Below, in pieces: positions 1 to 12,662 of a DNA stretch of 64,000 nucleotides. The translations under genes were made by a program, and so were the position numbers. This stretch comes from Stratiolaelaps scimitus (Eukaryota; Arthropoda; Arachnida; Mesostigmata; Laelapidae), in assembly GCA_019614645.1 (NCBI GenBank), contig JABWDB010000001.1, forward strand, positions 22,933,501 through 22,997,500. The letters run 5' to 3'. Numbering within the stretch: position 1 is the stretch's first letter; each line of letters begins with the position of its first letter. The notes beneath the pieces were generated by a model, which was given only the letters and a program-made list of their open reading frames with translations, ran no database searches and was not told the origin of the DNA.

Positions 1-1855
1 CCATGAATGATGCTTCTACAAATCTATCACAATATTTCGTATATGTATGGTGCGTGAGGCTTAAAAAGCCAAAGTGACTTAGAAAATGCCACAATGCTAT
101 TGATAGAGCACAAGACTGCGCCACGCTTTTGACATCACATGAAGCATTCATCGTTAAATAGAAATGACATGTCCTCTACCAACTAAATATTAAAATGCCT
201 ACTGTTGAATGGCATATGACGCTCCGATAGTGCCGGATGGGGCCACCGCCTCATCTGACACTTGACGGCGCCTTTGTTCAAGCCAGAAATCGGATTATTT
301 CTAGATAAAGAATTTATTAAAAATATTTAGAGAAAGCCTTGAATTCAATGCGTCTACTAAAACCTCGTTGTCGTTAGCGAATGATACGATTCTCCTTGTT
401 GTAATCTGTGAAATAGAAAGGTACGCCTTCGTGACGCATTGGTTGAGACCGCTTGACAACAGGGATCTCGTCTCTCTCTCTCTCTCTCTCTCTCTCTGGT
501 TTGAGTCATTCGTTCAGTATTGGCACAGCCATTCGTTAGGCAAACGAATGGAGACATCGGCGGGGGGGGGGGAGGGGTATAGGATTTATGTTATCACTAT
601 CAATTGATGCTCTCGCCACCAATAAATCGACAGTGTGTCCACCTCATTCTATCCTTCTGCGTCTCGTTGTTGCTACATTGCAGGCGATGGTTAACCCTCA
701 TTCTTATTATATCCTGCTTGATGTTGTAAAACCATAACAAGGTAAACCAAACACATATATATTATATATTATAGATAGTAGCTGGCATTACCTCATCTCG
801 ATCTGTGAGCGATTTGTGTCCGTATGCACCTCTCGGTGTGCTTTTAGAGCTTACGTTCGACAAGTATTCCGACTATGTCATAACCAAACACATATAGCAT
901 GTAATAGCTATATTATAACCACAGGTGTCAATGTTTACTGTGTTCCTCAAAGAGAAATCCCACGTATAGGGCTCTGGGATGGCGTGTGGCTTCCACGAAC
1001 AACTGCGATAGTGCACATACCCCGCTTTTGGCCATGTGGCGCATTTCTTCGGCCGTATGTTATATTGCGGATCCAGAACTAGCGGCTTCCGGCTTTGCAG
1101 CCGATGATTTAACAGTTGGAGCCAGTCGCCATCAATGCTCGGACCAATTCTATGATCCACACACATCTGAACGCTCATTATGAATGTTGCAGTGAGAAAA
1201 TGATGTTGTGCTCGACTTCTAGTTGTTCAAAAGAAACACCGTTATTTCCGAGTATTGCACCCGTTACCGCTATCAAGATCGTATCAAAGGTCTGACGAAG
1301 TGTGTATTTCCACGCTGTTGATGCTTTCCTGCCATGTTCACCTTTAAGACATTTGAATTAATTGTCGGGCAAGTTAATAATTACAGAGACATCAAACATT
1401 GCACACCTCATATATTCAAACGGACGCGGCCACTCCTCCCCACACACAGACACTGATGTTTTCAAACAGCTCGAAGCACACCAACATCCGAAGGGCGAAC
1501 GCCACGAGGAGGCCCTGCATAGCCCATATGTATCATTCTCATCTTAAAGATATATACCGATATGTCTTACGTCATCTCTACGTGGCCAAAGCATGCGAAA
1601 TTGTTGTGCGTAACTTGATCAGGGACAGTTTGTTAAATGTACATATATAGATACCTAGTATATCCGAGCTATATGCGGCGTCGAATAGTTCGACAGCAAA
1701 CAACTGCCCTTATTCGAGTGGCGAGCGCTTTGTACCCACAGAGGTTCGTCTGAACTTCGTCTCGCTGAGTTGAGCTCCGGTGCCTGACAATAGCTCAAAC
1801 GAGAACGATGGAGGCAGGGTGAGTGATAGCGAATGCTAGAGAACACGAGAAGCGT
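1..1855. other. non-coding, no gene recognised
   Basis: Only short unconserved frames are present (all under about 102 codons). It contains the (CT)n tract at 471-497 and a G-run near 561-570, and nothing else of note. Confidence 0.6.
471..497. repeat. (CT)n microsatellite
   Basis: This is an uninterrupted TC dinucleotide run of about 27 nt. A G-run (near 561-570) lies a little downstream. Confidence 0.95.
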
Positions 1856-2500
1856 CCAGAGAGAGAACAAGAGAGAGCGAGAGAGAGAGAGACGGGCAGG
1901 CGGCTAGTTGGGAGTATTGAATTTCAGCAGAAGGCGTATTTCTGGTAGGCCGGAGAAGCAAAGGCAGACGCTGCCAGCCAGCAAAGCAGAAGCCAAGAGA
2001 CCAAAGCAGCATCAGCGGCAGTGGCTGGACCAGCTCTTTGGTGAAGGCGCCCTCTTCGGGGTAAAGTGGGATTGGCGCGGAGCAGCGACTGCTGAGGGAT
2101 ACCGAACAACGATGACTTCTACTACAACAACAACAACAACAACTACCACGAACTAGCGACTAGGTCGGGAGCTCAGACTGAAGGAATTTTAGCTGAGTCC
2201 TAAGCTTCGTCGGTGGTCCACAAGCAAAGGCTAAACTAACGCACTTGATTCACGGCCAAGCCAAGACAGAGAGCCGGGCTCAGCAGTCGAAACTGCAAAG
2301 CCTACCAGCTAACCGAGGGAGCGACTCCATCCAGGTGGTGACAGCAGCAACTACAACAACAACGACGACGACGACGACCACGACGATGTAGCGACACCAT
2401 GGCACTCGATCAATGACGAAGAGCGGGAGTCGGATCCCTCGCTGCTATCGCCGCCGCCGCCGCTGCCACCGCTGCAACTGCCAGTGTGAAGAGGAGCAAT
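1856..2500 (+). other. GAGA- and CAA/ACG-triplet-rich island, possible 5' exon/promoter of an unseen gene
   Basis: A purine run (GAGAGAGAGCGAGAGAGAGA, 1857-1890) is followed by a CAG/CAA-rich plus-strand stretch, (CAA)n at 2122-2142 and (ACG)n near 2360-2385. It resembles arthropod GAGA-containing promoters with triplet-rich 5'UTRs. No coding exon can be asserted. The longest plus-strand frame (1908-2156) looks compositional. Confidence 0.25.
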
Positions 2501-4099
2501 ATCGTTGCCAATAATATATTGCCCTCCGTCGCGTTGTTCCAGAAGCTGTTGTACAAACGATTGAGCGAGCCAACAAGCAGAGGGCAGACAATTGAACGGT
2601 GCTATAAAGTCATATGCTCAATGATTGCTTTGGGAAGCGTTTCTTTGAAGCGTATTCTCTTCGCTGTGGAGAAGATTCCTATTTCCGAACAACGCGGGCA
2701 GGATAGAACGCAGCGGATAATTAATCTCAAAGATGTCGTCACCATGGTTCATTGTATTATACAATAATTGCCTTGTACCAACGACTTGATTACGGCTATA
2801 CATAGGCAATTGCGACAGGAATAATATTATTCTTGAACTATCATTCTTGCTGTCAGGTAAATAGCTATCCGTGGCTTGTCCATTTCGTCGGCTACCTGTA
2901 TAAAGCATATGACCTTCCTACGTGACCGGCTGTTTCTGCTGTGTGAAAATTGGCAGGTGCCGTTCTATATCATGTGAATATTCTCGGATACGATACTAAA
3001 CTACTGACCTACTAAAGTTGATAGAGTGCTACCTTTATTCGGAGCTCGCAAAACCAATTGTCCCACACTCGGTTGAATGTCTACAGCCTGGCGGCGAACT
3101 ACTTTGAACATACGGTAGTAATAGTAGTAGTCGTGATTGTAGTAAATTAGAAAAATTGGAAAAAAAACTATAGTAACTCGAGTGAAATAGAACATGTTTT
3201 GGTGCAATATAAGCTTACTGTGAGATTAAAAACAAAAGTATTCAGTGGACCTAACGAAGCAGCTTACCTCGGGCTGATCGTTATTGCCCGAAATAAAAAC
3301 GGTGAATCAGCCCATCAGGAAATCATCTAACACCAGCAATTAACAGCAATAGCAACAGCTATACCAGCATTAATACGATCCTATGAATTAACACGATCCT
3401 ACTCACTTGCTAGCCGACAACTAGGTCTTCTTCATTGGGCTCTACTCTTGAAAATCGTTCATATGTGCTGTTTTACATTTCCACGAATTCAGTCAATGCT
3501 GCGTGACTGTGCATTCTCATTCGGCGTCAAGGCTCTCCGGCGAAGCCTTGCTGGAGTTCTCTTGCTGCATAGACATGTCACGAAACTCTACAGGTGTACG
3601 TGCCTGACGCGTGTTGTTCCACAGGTGTTTCCCGGCCTTATTGTCAGCTTTTCGTCGATACCTGTCTTTGAACTCGCTTCTACCTGTCTCGATCCTGTCG
3701 ATACCTGTCTTTGAACTCGCTTCTTTGAACTAACTACTTCCCTTTCGGCACGTTTGCACAACTTCGTTACGAGTCTGTCCGTCACCCTATTGTATTTCCA
3801 GAAGGGGGCGGCGTCCACGAAAACTCTATGGTGAAGTACTATGTGTTATTCAAGAATGTTACGAGAACACAATGAAGAGTCAGTAACAATTGCCATGAAT
3901 TTTATCGCCGTTCGTATTTCTTGCGTAATTTCCGTGAGTTTCCCTTTTCGACCTGTCGCTATGACCTCGGAGCGCCATCTGCTGTTGTTCAGTCTCACAC
4001 TACGCGATCACATCACATTACGTTAAGTCATCATCAATCACTAGCACTACGGTCGGCACTTGTCAAAGGCACTCGTCACCACTTATCGGCTATTTATAC
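2501..4099. other. non-coding, no gene recognised
   Basis: Apart from the 43-bp-period duplication at 3654-3724 I see no domain, RNA gene or repeat here. Confidence 0.55.
3654..3724. repeat. short tandem duplication, 43-bp period
   Basis: The 28-bp segment beginning GTCGATACCTGTCTTTGAAC occurs at 3654-3681 and again at 3697-3724, with a short CTACCTGTCTCGATCCT spacer. Confidence 0.85.
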
Positions 4100-5130
4100 A
4101 TTGCACAAATGAAGGTCGGTGGCGCCTCACCACCACTACCACCACCCACCATATAGAGCACGCTACAAGCACCGAGTACGCCAGCCAAGGGTCCAACAGC
4201 ACTCAAATATCAGCACTCGAGCAGCGTGCCCCCAGCCGCGTTTGCAACCAAAACTGCTGCAGCTCTGCCGCAGCAGTAACAGATGATAGATACTGCGATG
4301 TTGTCGGCGTTCTCTGGTGAAGTCGTGCGGTTGCAGAGGTTGTACCCTTTCCTGCCCTTGGAGTTTCGTCGCCGAGGCAGGTTCTGCACTGTGCGACGAC
4401 ACAGACAAAGAGAGCAGCAACAACAACAACAGCAGCTGGAGCAGCAGCAGCATGCAGGAAGCACGGCGGCGACGACGACGACGACGACACCCGCCAGACA
4501 GGGAGCCCTGCATACGCCTACTACTGGTAGGTTGTCAATGCAGTTGCTGGTTGAACAGACGACCGCGCTGGACCCTCTTCCCGACTTTCCGCGCGCGCTG
4601 TTACGGCGCCAACCGATCCTTCCACGGCAGCTTCCGTGGGAGAGGGAAGGGAATGTGTCCTGGCAGATGGCGGCCGAGTGTGGGGCCTTTCTGAGCCCGC
4701 GCGACCACCGACCGACAGTCTGCTGCACAGGGCGAGGGCCCGTTGGGCGGTTAGGGAGGAATGCTATGGGAAGGCGGGCTAGGGAGCGATGGGAAGGCGG
4801 CTTACAGGGCTGGGGTAGCTGGGAGCGCTCGACGAGCCGACAGCTACAGCATCTGTGACGTACAAGGGAGAAGGGGCTTCGCTCAACGCCCCAAACTCAT
4901 GTCCCCGCTTCCTATCCCGAAACGCTGCAAACCTATCCTCTCCGAATCAACCCCCTCCCAGCGCTGGAACGACTTGCAAAGGAATAGGTGGAAAGGGCAG
5001 TGGAAAAGTGGAGAGGACGGCCAACCACCCGACGACCAACATTCCCAAGTTAACCACTGACACCTGTTGAGCTGCGATTGCTCCATCTGCCATTGCAGGC
5101 AAGGGCCTGTGGGTCCGTGTCCAACCAATC
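4100..5130. other. GC-rich triplet-repeat island with a 191-codon open frame
   Basis: It contains CCACCACTACC, CAGCAACAACAACAACAGCAG and GACGACGACGACGACG tracts. The plus frame 4283-4858 is open for 191 codons with a poly-Gln/Ala/Thr middle, and the minus frame 4210-4728 is open for 172 codons with poly-Val/Cys. Open frames on both strands over the same triplets point to composition, but a 5' exon of a neuronal or regulatory gene cannot be excluded. Confidence 0.25.
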
Positions 5131-5896
5131 GATTACCTGACTTTACTGCAGCATACGTAGTATCATATGTACATCGATATATCTAGAACGTAATTCGCGC
5201 ACATCACATATCGCGCGTCTTCTGTGTCTGCTCCAATAAGATTTATAATAGATACCGCGGCTACAGGTAACAGATATTGAAGGCATGGGTTCTGCTGCTG
5301 TAACGGTTCAGTCAGGCTGCACTACAACACACGCAGGTCTTAGCCGTGCCAAGCCATCCATAGCGAGCCCTTAGTATGTCCAGTAGGATGGTTTTAGAGT
5401 CTTCCAGATGGAAGTTCCACGGTACATTATATATGCACAGAGAACTGCCAGAGGTTAGGCAGGGGCAATAGGACTGCAACAGACAGGTTACTTATTAGCG
5501 TGGTACTTGTAGCTCAATGACCGAGACACGACAAGATCCGACGGGAGTGGTCTGTCGACAGCGTCCCGATTGCAGATTTGGTGGACGGTTTATCGTTCCG
5601 GAAACGATATTAGCGTGTGTCTTGAGCCAAGCACAGTACTCGCGCGTGTCCATTCATGATAGACGTTCTTCTATAGAAATAAAACGCCAGCTTGCTTTTT
5701 ACGGCCCTCTTAATCCATAAAACCGTAAAACGACCGGTTCACGGGTGCTCCTTGTGAAACAATCTTTTTTTGTTCGAAATTTATGAAATATTTCCCGCAA
5801 ACGAATCTGTACGAAATAGCCACAAATTAAGAGACAGTCTCTGTGCGATGGCTCTCTGTGAGAAGCAACTAGTCAAGTGAGGTTTATATAAATCAA

Positions 5897-5988
5897 TTTT
5901 CCCGGCTGACTCTCAGCCAACATTTAACATCCACGGTACTGCTTTCGGCATTGCTTCATAAGACGGACCCCTTTAAATGCAAATGTAC
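5897..5988 (-). repeat. repeat B copy 1 (dispersed element)
   Basis: It shares with the copies at 53253-53300 and 57141-57226 the plus-strand core CGGGCTGACTCTCAGCCAAC, ATTTAACATCCACGGTAC, and, with the 57-kb copy, GCTTCATAAGAC and CCCCTTTAAATGCAAAT. It lies in intergenic DNA. Confidence 0.7.
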
Positions 5989-8900
5989 TACAGTGGCCTT
6001 AAGACACGATTAAAATACTATGATCCCTCTCGAAAGCGCTCTAGAGTCGTGAACGAAAATAACTCAGGCCATCATGTACGGGGCTTTTTTGCTAAACATA
6101 TCACTCATATCACGGCATTTTAGAGACATCGCCACTTCCATCGTGTCGAGACGTCGATGAGTGCCGCGTCGATGTGTGGATTACTTGTTTTCGATGGAAT
6201 CATAGGCGAGCTTATTTCTTTAGCTCATTCGTAGGATCTGTCATGACGGCTTAAGATTGCAACACTTTATCCGAGTCCTACGCCTGGGTGGAATTGCGAC
6301 TCGTTATAGGGGACGATTGATCAATTTATGGCAGCTATTACAGCGTCTCTCTCCCACTGGACCGTAATGGATGCACTTAACATAGACACATATTGGGAGG
6401 ATGATGAAACGATTAGTTCACCAGTCATCTGACGGGCACTACGGGGAAACACCCATGCCTTGCACTGACAGTACAAGGTGTGGGTTACTGTCACTAAACG
6501 TGCCTATCAGTACGTTGTGTTGAATTGAACAGCTTGTTAGAGTGATCCGACATGGAGAAGCTGTTGCGCTAATATGAAGCTGTACTTTGTGCTAGTAGTA
6601 AACTCACAGGGCAATGGGTGTTGCGTCCAAACGGAAACGCAACATTCCGCCGGGTTGTGGAATGCTTTGATACAGTACACAGACAATGACACAACGAACA
6701 CAGGGTGGTCGTGGAACACTTTACATAGTATCTCAGTGCAATTATGGGATTCACATCGAGCATAGCACAGATACGCAAGTAATCAATTTCATCCGAAGAG
6801 AATTGTATCACAAAAACTACTAACTGAATGAGTTTAGCAGGGTTCGAGCCCGAGGAGATATTCAGTCCTATTAGTTAGCCGTATATATTACAAACAATGG
6901 ACGGATAATGGCATTGAGCGTTGTCCGTATTTAGGCAGGAGATGGAAGTATACCATGATTCACTGTTACTTCTTGTGGCAAGGAAAGAAATAGAAGACAA
7001 AGTAGATTGACACAAGTGTTTTCTAAATACAACGAGAAATATTCTCACATGATAAAGTCCTTATCCACAGCTAGATCTACTTACTTGAAGCATACGTAAT
7101 CACATAAGCGAGTATATTCAGTAATACAATATGGGTATCTGCAGTTCTTCGGACATCTTTACTTAAGCATCTTTGGAGTGTGCATAAAAATCGCAGTATA
7201 CGTTCCCGTGGTAGTGTTTGGCTTTAACCTTAAATGCATATAGATCCCTGGATCTTCTAATACAGAATGGGGAATTATTCCTGACGACCGGTGTTGCTTT
7301 TGGGCCTTGATGTTCGAATACTGTTTATCAGACCTGAATCTTAAGCCAAAGACTGATGTTTTAATACGGATACAGCAATGTACAACTCATGACGCTTGGG
7401 TAGATCACTGTATTTATGGAGAACATCGATTCGCGAAGACAGAGGGGACTTTCCGGTTCTGTAGCCTGGGACATATGCCTTCAGTAATGCCTAAAGTTTC
7501 AGTGCCGAGCTAGCAGATATCGCAAAGGTGGCTGGCGTCTCTTGAGAGAAAGATGTCATGATTTACCGGTACCAGGGCTTGCAGTCCCTTGCCGCAAGTA
7601 CTGCGTTACTATGCACACACTGATAAGAGCCTGGTCTTTCCTCTATCGCTCACGGAAGTTGGTGACACTGTACGTCAAAATTCTAGGCCAAGTGTTGCAT
7701 AATACAGACCTAAGCAAGCTCGGAATGACGCCACCGCCGCCACCACCGCCGAAGTGATGGTTGGTGTGGTGCGTTGATTTGGAGCGGCTCTAGCGGTTCA
7801 AGAACAGCTGATGTGTAAAGCCCAGAGCAGCGATTGCCGAGTGGAGATGTATGTATTCTGAACGTCAGTGATCAAGCGTACACGGCAATAGTGCAGACAT
7901 ATATATATTTATATATGCGAGGGCAAAGCTCACCCATCTGAAGCAGCTAGGAAGGTCTAGGTATCACAAAAAAGCAGTTAATGGCTTGTGCGTAGAATCA
8001 CGGATTATCTAGAGCTTCGCGAAAGTCTATTTATATAACCTCCAGTTCTCTTTCGGGTTGGCGATATAGCAGAAAGAACGTGCGGGATCTAGCACTCACT
8101 CGGGTCTCCCACCAATTGCCTGTTCACTGAATTTAGAAACTTTCATTTGATCTCGCAACTTTACAACAATTTAGTCAAAACCTGACGCAATTATTGAGGG
8201 ATGCAGTGCGCCGTTGCCTGTTTCCCTCGCTTTAATTCCATCACTTTAACACAGGTCGTACTTGTGCAGAAGATGATGTTATATGGGGGGGGCTTGCAGC
8301 TGACCTGACATGCCTAAGCGCTTGGTCCTATTTAATAATGATACACTGAAATATGACATGGTCTCTGAGCCTGAGTCTATCGCTGATATCATCTCGAATG
8401 AACGGCAAGCAATATAGTAGACATGTCAACGTTAGTCAAGTTCCGTCCACGAATATTGCTGCACTAATATAATAGAATCGCCCGCGCTGAGTCCGCATGT
8501 ACTGAGCCAATTAACGGGTCAAGTACATTGCTATAGAAGACACTGCGATCTAACAATGAAGGCGCTGAAACTGAAATTCGTATCTCCTCGGACTTCAATG
8601 ACGAAAATGCTCGCCGTCGTCTATAAGAAGATCATTGATTTTAGGACCGATCATGATATATATATATATATCTGTTAATAGCAGTTCCGCATCTCCAAAT
8701 GAATTAGGTAATACCATCGTGCATGTAGCTACTAAAATACAGCATTGTCTTAGGGAACGTCTAACAAGCGTACTACATACGAGTGAGCATTGTGGAAACG
8801 ATGCTTACGCAGTCACATTCAGCCTTCGCGCCAAGAACACCATGCCACTGTTCGCACTAACGAATGTATTCCTAGATAGTGTCAATGCCAACCTAACGTA

Positions 8901-9365
8901 TGCTTTTCTCGAATTTCCGATATTTGTTTAGATCAATTTCCAAGGTCGTGCGCTCAAACGAACCTACGAAGATACCAATGTAAAGTATTTCGAATGTGGA
9001 GTTTATAGTTGTTATGTTACTTCATCTATTTGTAAAACCTTATTTTGACCTGATATCTCGGCCCGTTTTCAACTCTCCTTGATAGCAGCGTTCATCAAAG
9101 TTTGTTGGAAGACACTATCGTGTACACATGATTTATCTAGAATCGGGCTTATTCCTGCGCATTCGTTCAAACCACTCAACCCCCCCCAACCAGGAGTTGT
9201 TGTTCGTGCCGCTGGTTCTCGTCGAAGTTGCGTTCGCAACGCGTAACGTTGCAGCAAGGACCTTGTTTCCACATATTATGTCTGCGCGTATGCGGACAGC
9301 GTAGTCTCTGTCCTTTCCGTTGTTGGAGAACACTTGGAATAACGAATGCAAGCAACAAACTCAAG

Positions 9366-9367
<2 letters not shown>

Positions 9368-9403
<36 letters not shown>

Positions 9404-9410
9404 AGAGAGA
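9368..9410. repeat. (GA)n microsatellite
   Basis: This is an uninterrupted AG run of about 31 nt followed by AAAAAAGAGAGAGA. Confidence 0.95.
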
Positions 9411-12266
9411 GATAAACAGAAACTGGTCAGCCGGCTTAAAGCCACGCGACTAATTAAGTTTCGGCGAGCAACTCTAATGTTTATATACATATATGTATAG
9501 TGTTATGAAATAAACCCCCATATGAGTGAATTAGTAATATCTGTAGCTAGAACAGTATGCAAGGGTGCTTTCGTATCCACCTCAAGGGGCATTTCGCAAC
9601 AGCATATCCTGTGTGGGCAACGCTTGAATCTCGATCACATATGAAATAAATAGATTGTTCAGCCAAGATATTTCTTATTGTCTGACTGTTTATTTAAGGC
9701 GACTTACTGTTTACTGTTTTTTCTGCCAATCAAGTCCACACCTCGGTTTAAAAAAATCGATGCTTCGGACTAGACACTGATGAATCAAAAATAACACTTG
9801 GATTCGATGCACAACAGTTGGTAGGCATAGAGCCCGTAATGCAGAAGATGAAGTGTTTCAAAAAAGTCCCTTTTGCGGAGACATTTCTGTAAGAAAAAGT
9901 CGCAGATTATACATCCACGAACGTTCTCCTTGCGTGTTTCTTTGCTTTATGGAACACTGTTGTCAGATCTAGTTGTTGTATGCTTTATTATATTCTTTCT
10001 ATTCTAGCAATTTTTCGTAACGAGATTACTAGAGCATGAACAGGGGACCTTGAACAATGTTTTTACAATATAGGACCCTCAATTCGGCTCTGGAGATGAT
10101 GGACGCTCGTGTATAGCCAAGACGCACAGGGCGCAACACTCGAGAGCGCAAGCCCCCTCCCCGGTGTGCGCTCGTTGAGAACAAGTGCTTGATTCGAGGA
10201 CAACGTCTACGACGCTGTGCACGGTGACAGACGTGCATTATATATATATATATATAATACAGCAACTCGACGGTATTTGTATTTTGCGAACTCTACTTCA
10301 TTATTCCTCGTGGTCTCACAATTTACAGACGCATTTACACGTCCGAACGCTCCACTCGTTTCGTAGTTCAGCCGCTATCGTTTCGTGTCATGAACATGCC
10401 TTCCTTTGTAGCCTCGACCCGTTCAGCGCTGATGGATGCAAAGAATACCCCTAGTCATGGTTTGTATACACCGCCCTATATCAGGTACGTTTGAATCGTT
10501 GTCAGTCCTGCCGTCAGATACATACACTCGAAATGTTCGCGGACAATTTCAATGCGACAGCAGGTCGCCCCTCGCGTCACCCCAGCAACGAGAAACGGAA
10601 CGTACGAATCTGGCGCTGATAGCAACGAGAACGGCGGCAAACGAAGGATAGAAAACATAGAGAGGCGGATGCTGCTGTGGACGGGATGGATTCAATATAG
10701 CGATGGCAACACGACATTGTGCATCCTCGAACGTGACTGACACTGCACGGCCGAAGAGCAATAGTAGAAGGCATCTGTTCGAGTGGAAGAAAAGAGCTGG
10801 AAAACAGAGGGAGCGGGAGAGAGAGAGAGAAAGAGGGTTAAGGCGCAAAAGTTTGAAAAAGCAGCAAAAGGAGTTCACTTTCCGCAATGGAAGTGAACAC
10901 TCTCGACGCCGCTGTCATTCAGCATTTGGATTCTGGACTCTGGCACAGGCAAGTAGCATATCTGAATTAGATGGAATGATTTTGAAGCGGCCGCTGTTGC
11001 ATTTATTTCTCAATGCTGTTGACGGATTCAAAAGGATGGCATGATGCTAGCACGTACAACATCTGTATAACGGATTTGCATGCAATGGATTCGTTGACAG
11101 CACGTGCATGGACGTGATGGACCGATCCTGTCTCAACAGGTATGACCTAAGTTCCGATCACGAGGTACTTTATTCGTACGAGTACACCAACTTTGCGGGA
11201 AAATCCTTGTAACACCCTAAATTCCTATAACTGCGCGGCTGAAAGTTAATTCAATAGACGCATATGACCAGATAGTATTACGTCGTAGTATTACACCGTT
11301 ATCCTTTGTCAACGTTAATGCCCAGAACTTATTCCCAGGTTTTTTGTTCGTTCTCAACACAAGTTCTTTTTGTATCTAGTGAACAAACCAAATATTTCAC
11401 AACAAAGAGATATAGACCATATTATAGATTCCTATCAGAGAGAAGTGGTGAGCGTTGTGGCTCGTATGCCATGCGGACGGACTGTTGCCCTCATGTTCGG
11501 CAAATGCCAAGGCTGTTAAATTGAGAACTTATGTTAGCACAAAAATGTATCTCAATGTATCACAAATTGTATCTATATTAGCAATTATAGCTAAAGTATT
11601 GAGTTAGACACGGTCAAGGCACACACAAAGTCACATAATCCTAAGCGAGGAAAACTACCAACGAGCAACTTTTACTGACAGTAATATAATATAACCCTTG
11701 CAGGTCGTTGTTGCTTACCGGAAGATATGATCGGCTGCTTGCAGTTTAGTGATATACCTTTTTTAATGAGGAGGGAAACGTCCCTCTAAAACCTCTACTA
11801 TGATTTTCATTTTATTGGCCTGTTTTTCTCTTCTGAGTTGGGTTTTTTTATGAATTTGAAATCTGCTTTACTGGCCTACAGTTACCTGTAGAGAAAAATA
11901 ATTACTACTGCATAATGGACAGCGATTCGTGTTAATTCCCACGTCTAGACCATGATAGGACTACTTGTTTATATGTTTTTCAAACTTCGAAGGTCTAAGA
12001 CTTCAAGTGAAAACTTTCAAATTCAGTTACGAGAAGGTACTCCGTACATCATCCACCCTAAGGTGAGCAATCTCGTAAATTCTCTTGAAGACAAAACTGG
12101 CCTAGTTGATCGCAGTAAGTGAGCTACAATTTTCGATTCGGCTCGGTCTCGATATTGGAAAAATCATTTCGATGATCAACGGTAAAGTAATGATTCACCA
12201 TTTCAACAACGGGAGGGTTTACCCACGTCACAAGAGTCCCTGTTCCCTCTCGGAGGTTGGCTGGTC

Positions 12267-12298
12267 CGAACTCACTTTCGTCAACCAAAGTGAGTTCG
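12267..12298. repeat. perfect 12-bp inverted repeat, 8-nt loop
   Basis: Arms are CGAACTCACTTT (12267-12278) and AAAGTGAGTTCG (12287-12298). It lies just left of the Tc3-like remnant and has no relation to the element's right TIR. Confidence 0.85.
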
Positions 12299-12535
12299 TT
12301 CCCTGCAACGTTCACTCTGATGTATTTCGCTGAAAATGTGCGAGGCTCAATATTTCGGAACGTAAAAAGCGTGTATATGATTTTTACATTGTCATGGACA
12401 GGCTACGAGCCTTATTGATACGGAGAAAGCAGTTATTAGTGCTTTATACCGAGCAGGAAGGACCCTGGCTATAATTGCCAGCAAGATTGGCAAAAGTCGT
12501 CGCGTAGTGTAAGGTAAAAGGCAAGGCTGTATGAT

Positions 12536-12662
12536 TTATTAAAGGAACTGCATACAATGCTTACGTTCTCTTATATGTCATGCAACGGGATTCGAACCTG
12601 CGGCCTCTTGCTTTTTACAGCTAGAGACTCAGCTGTCCAAGCCACCGCTCTAATAAGCGTGG
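12536..12662 (-). repeat. repeat A copy 1: tRNA-derived SINE-like element inserted in the Tc3-like transposon
   Basis: On the minus strand it carries a Pol III B-box match (GGTTCGAATCC, 12598-12588) within CCGCAGGTTCGAATCCCG and an A-box-like GTGGCTTGGACA about 45 nt earlier. The tail ends GCAGTTCCTTTAATAA. The same head, B box and tail recur at 49676-49786. The anticodon arm does not fold as a functional tRNA. It splits the transposase HTH region and so inserted after the transposon. Confidence 0.7.

Larger units (their letters stand above)
5131..12399. other. long intergenic stretch with repeats only
   Basis: It holds repeat B copy 1, the (GA)n at 9368, a (TA)n at 10237-10257, a purine-rich segment near 10800-10860 and the hairpin at 12267. 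Immediately after repeat B, at 5988-6008, TACAGTGGCCTTAAGACAC resembles a shortened Tc1-type terminal repeat. No ORF here shows a recognisable domain. Confidence 0.55.

Noticed and set aside
4283..4858. 191-codon plus-strand protein
   Set aside because: The middle is translated triplet repeat, the opposite strand is open too, and there is no domain. It is kept only as part of a GC-rich island.
6838..6870. tRNA B box (GGTTCGAGCCC)
   Set aside because: There is no A box or stem structure upstream. It is an isolated motif.
12536..12662. A functional tRNA gene on the minus strand (perfect B box)
   Set aside because: The anticodon stem does not pair, no acceptor stem is visible, and the same sequence recurs with a shared non-tRNA tail at 49.7 kb. 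It is better explained as a SINE-like repeat.
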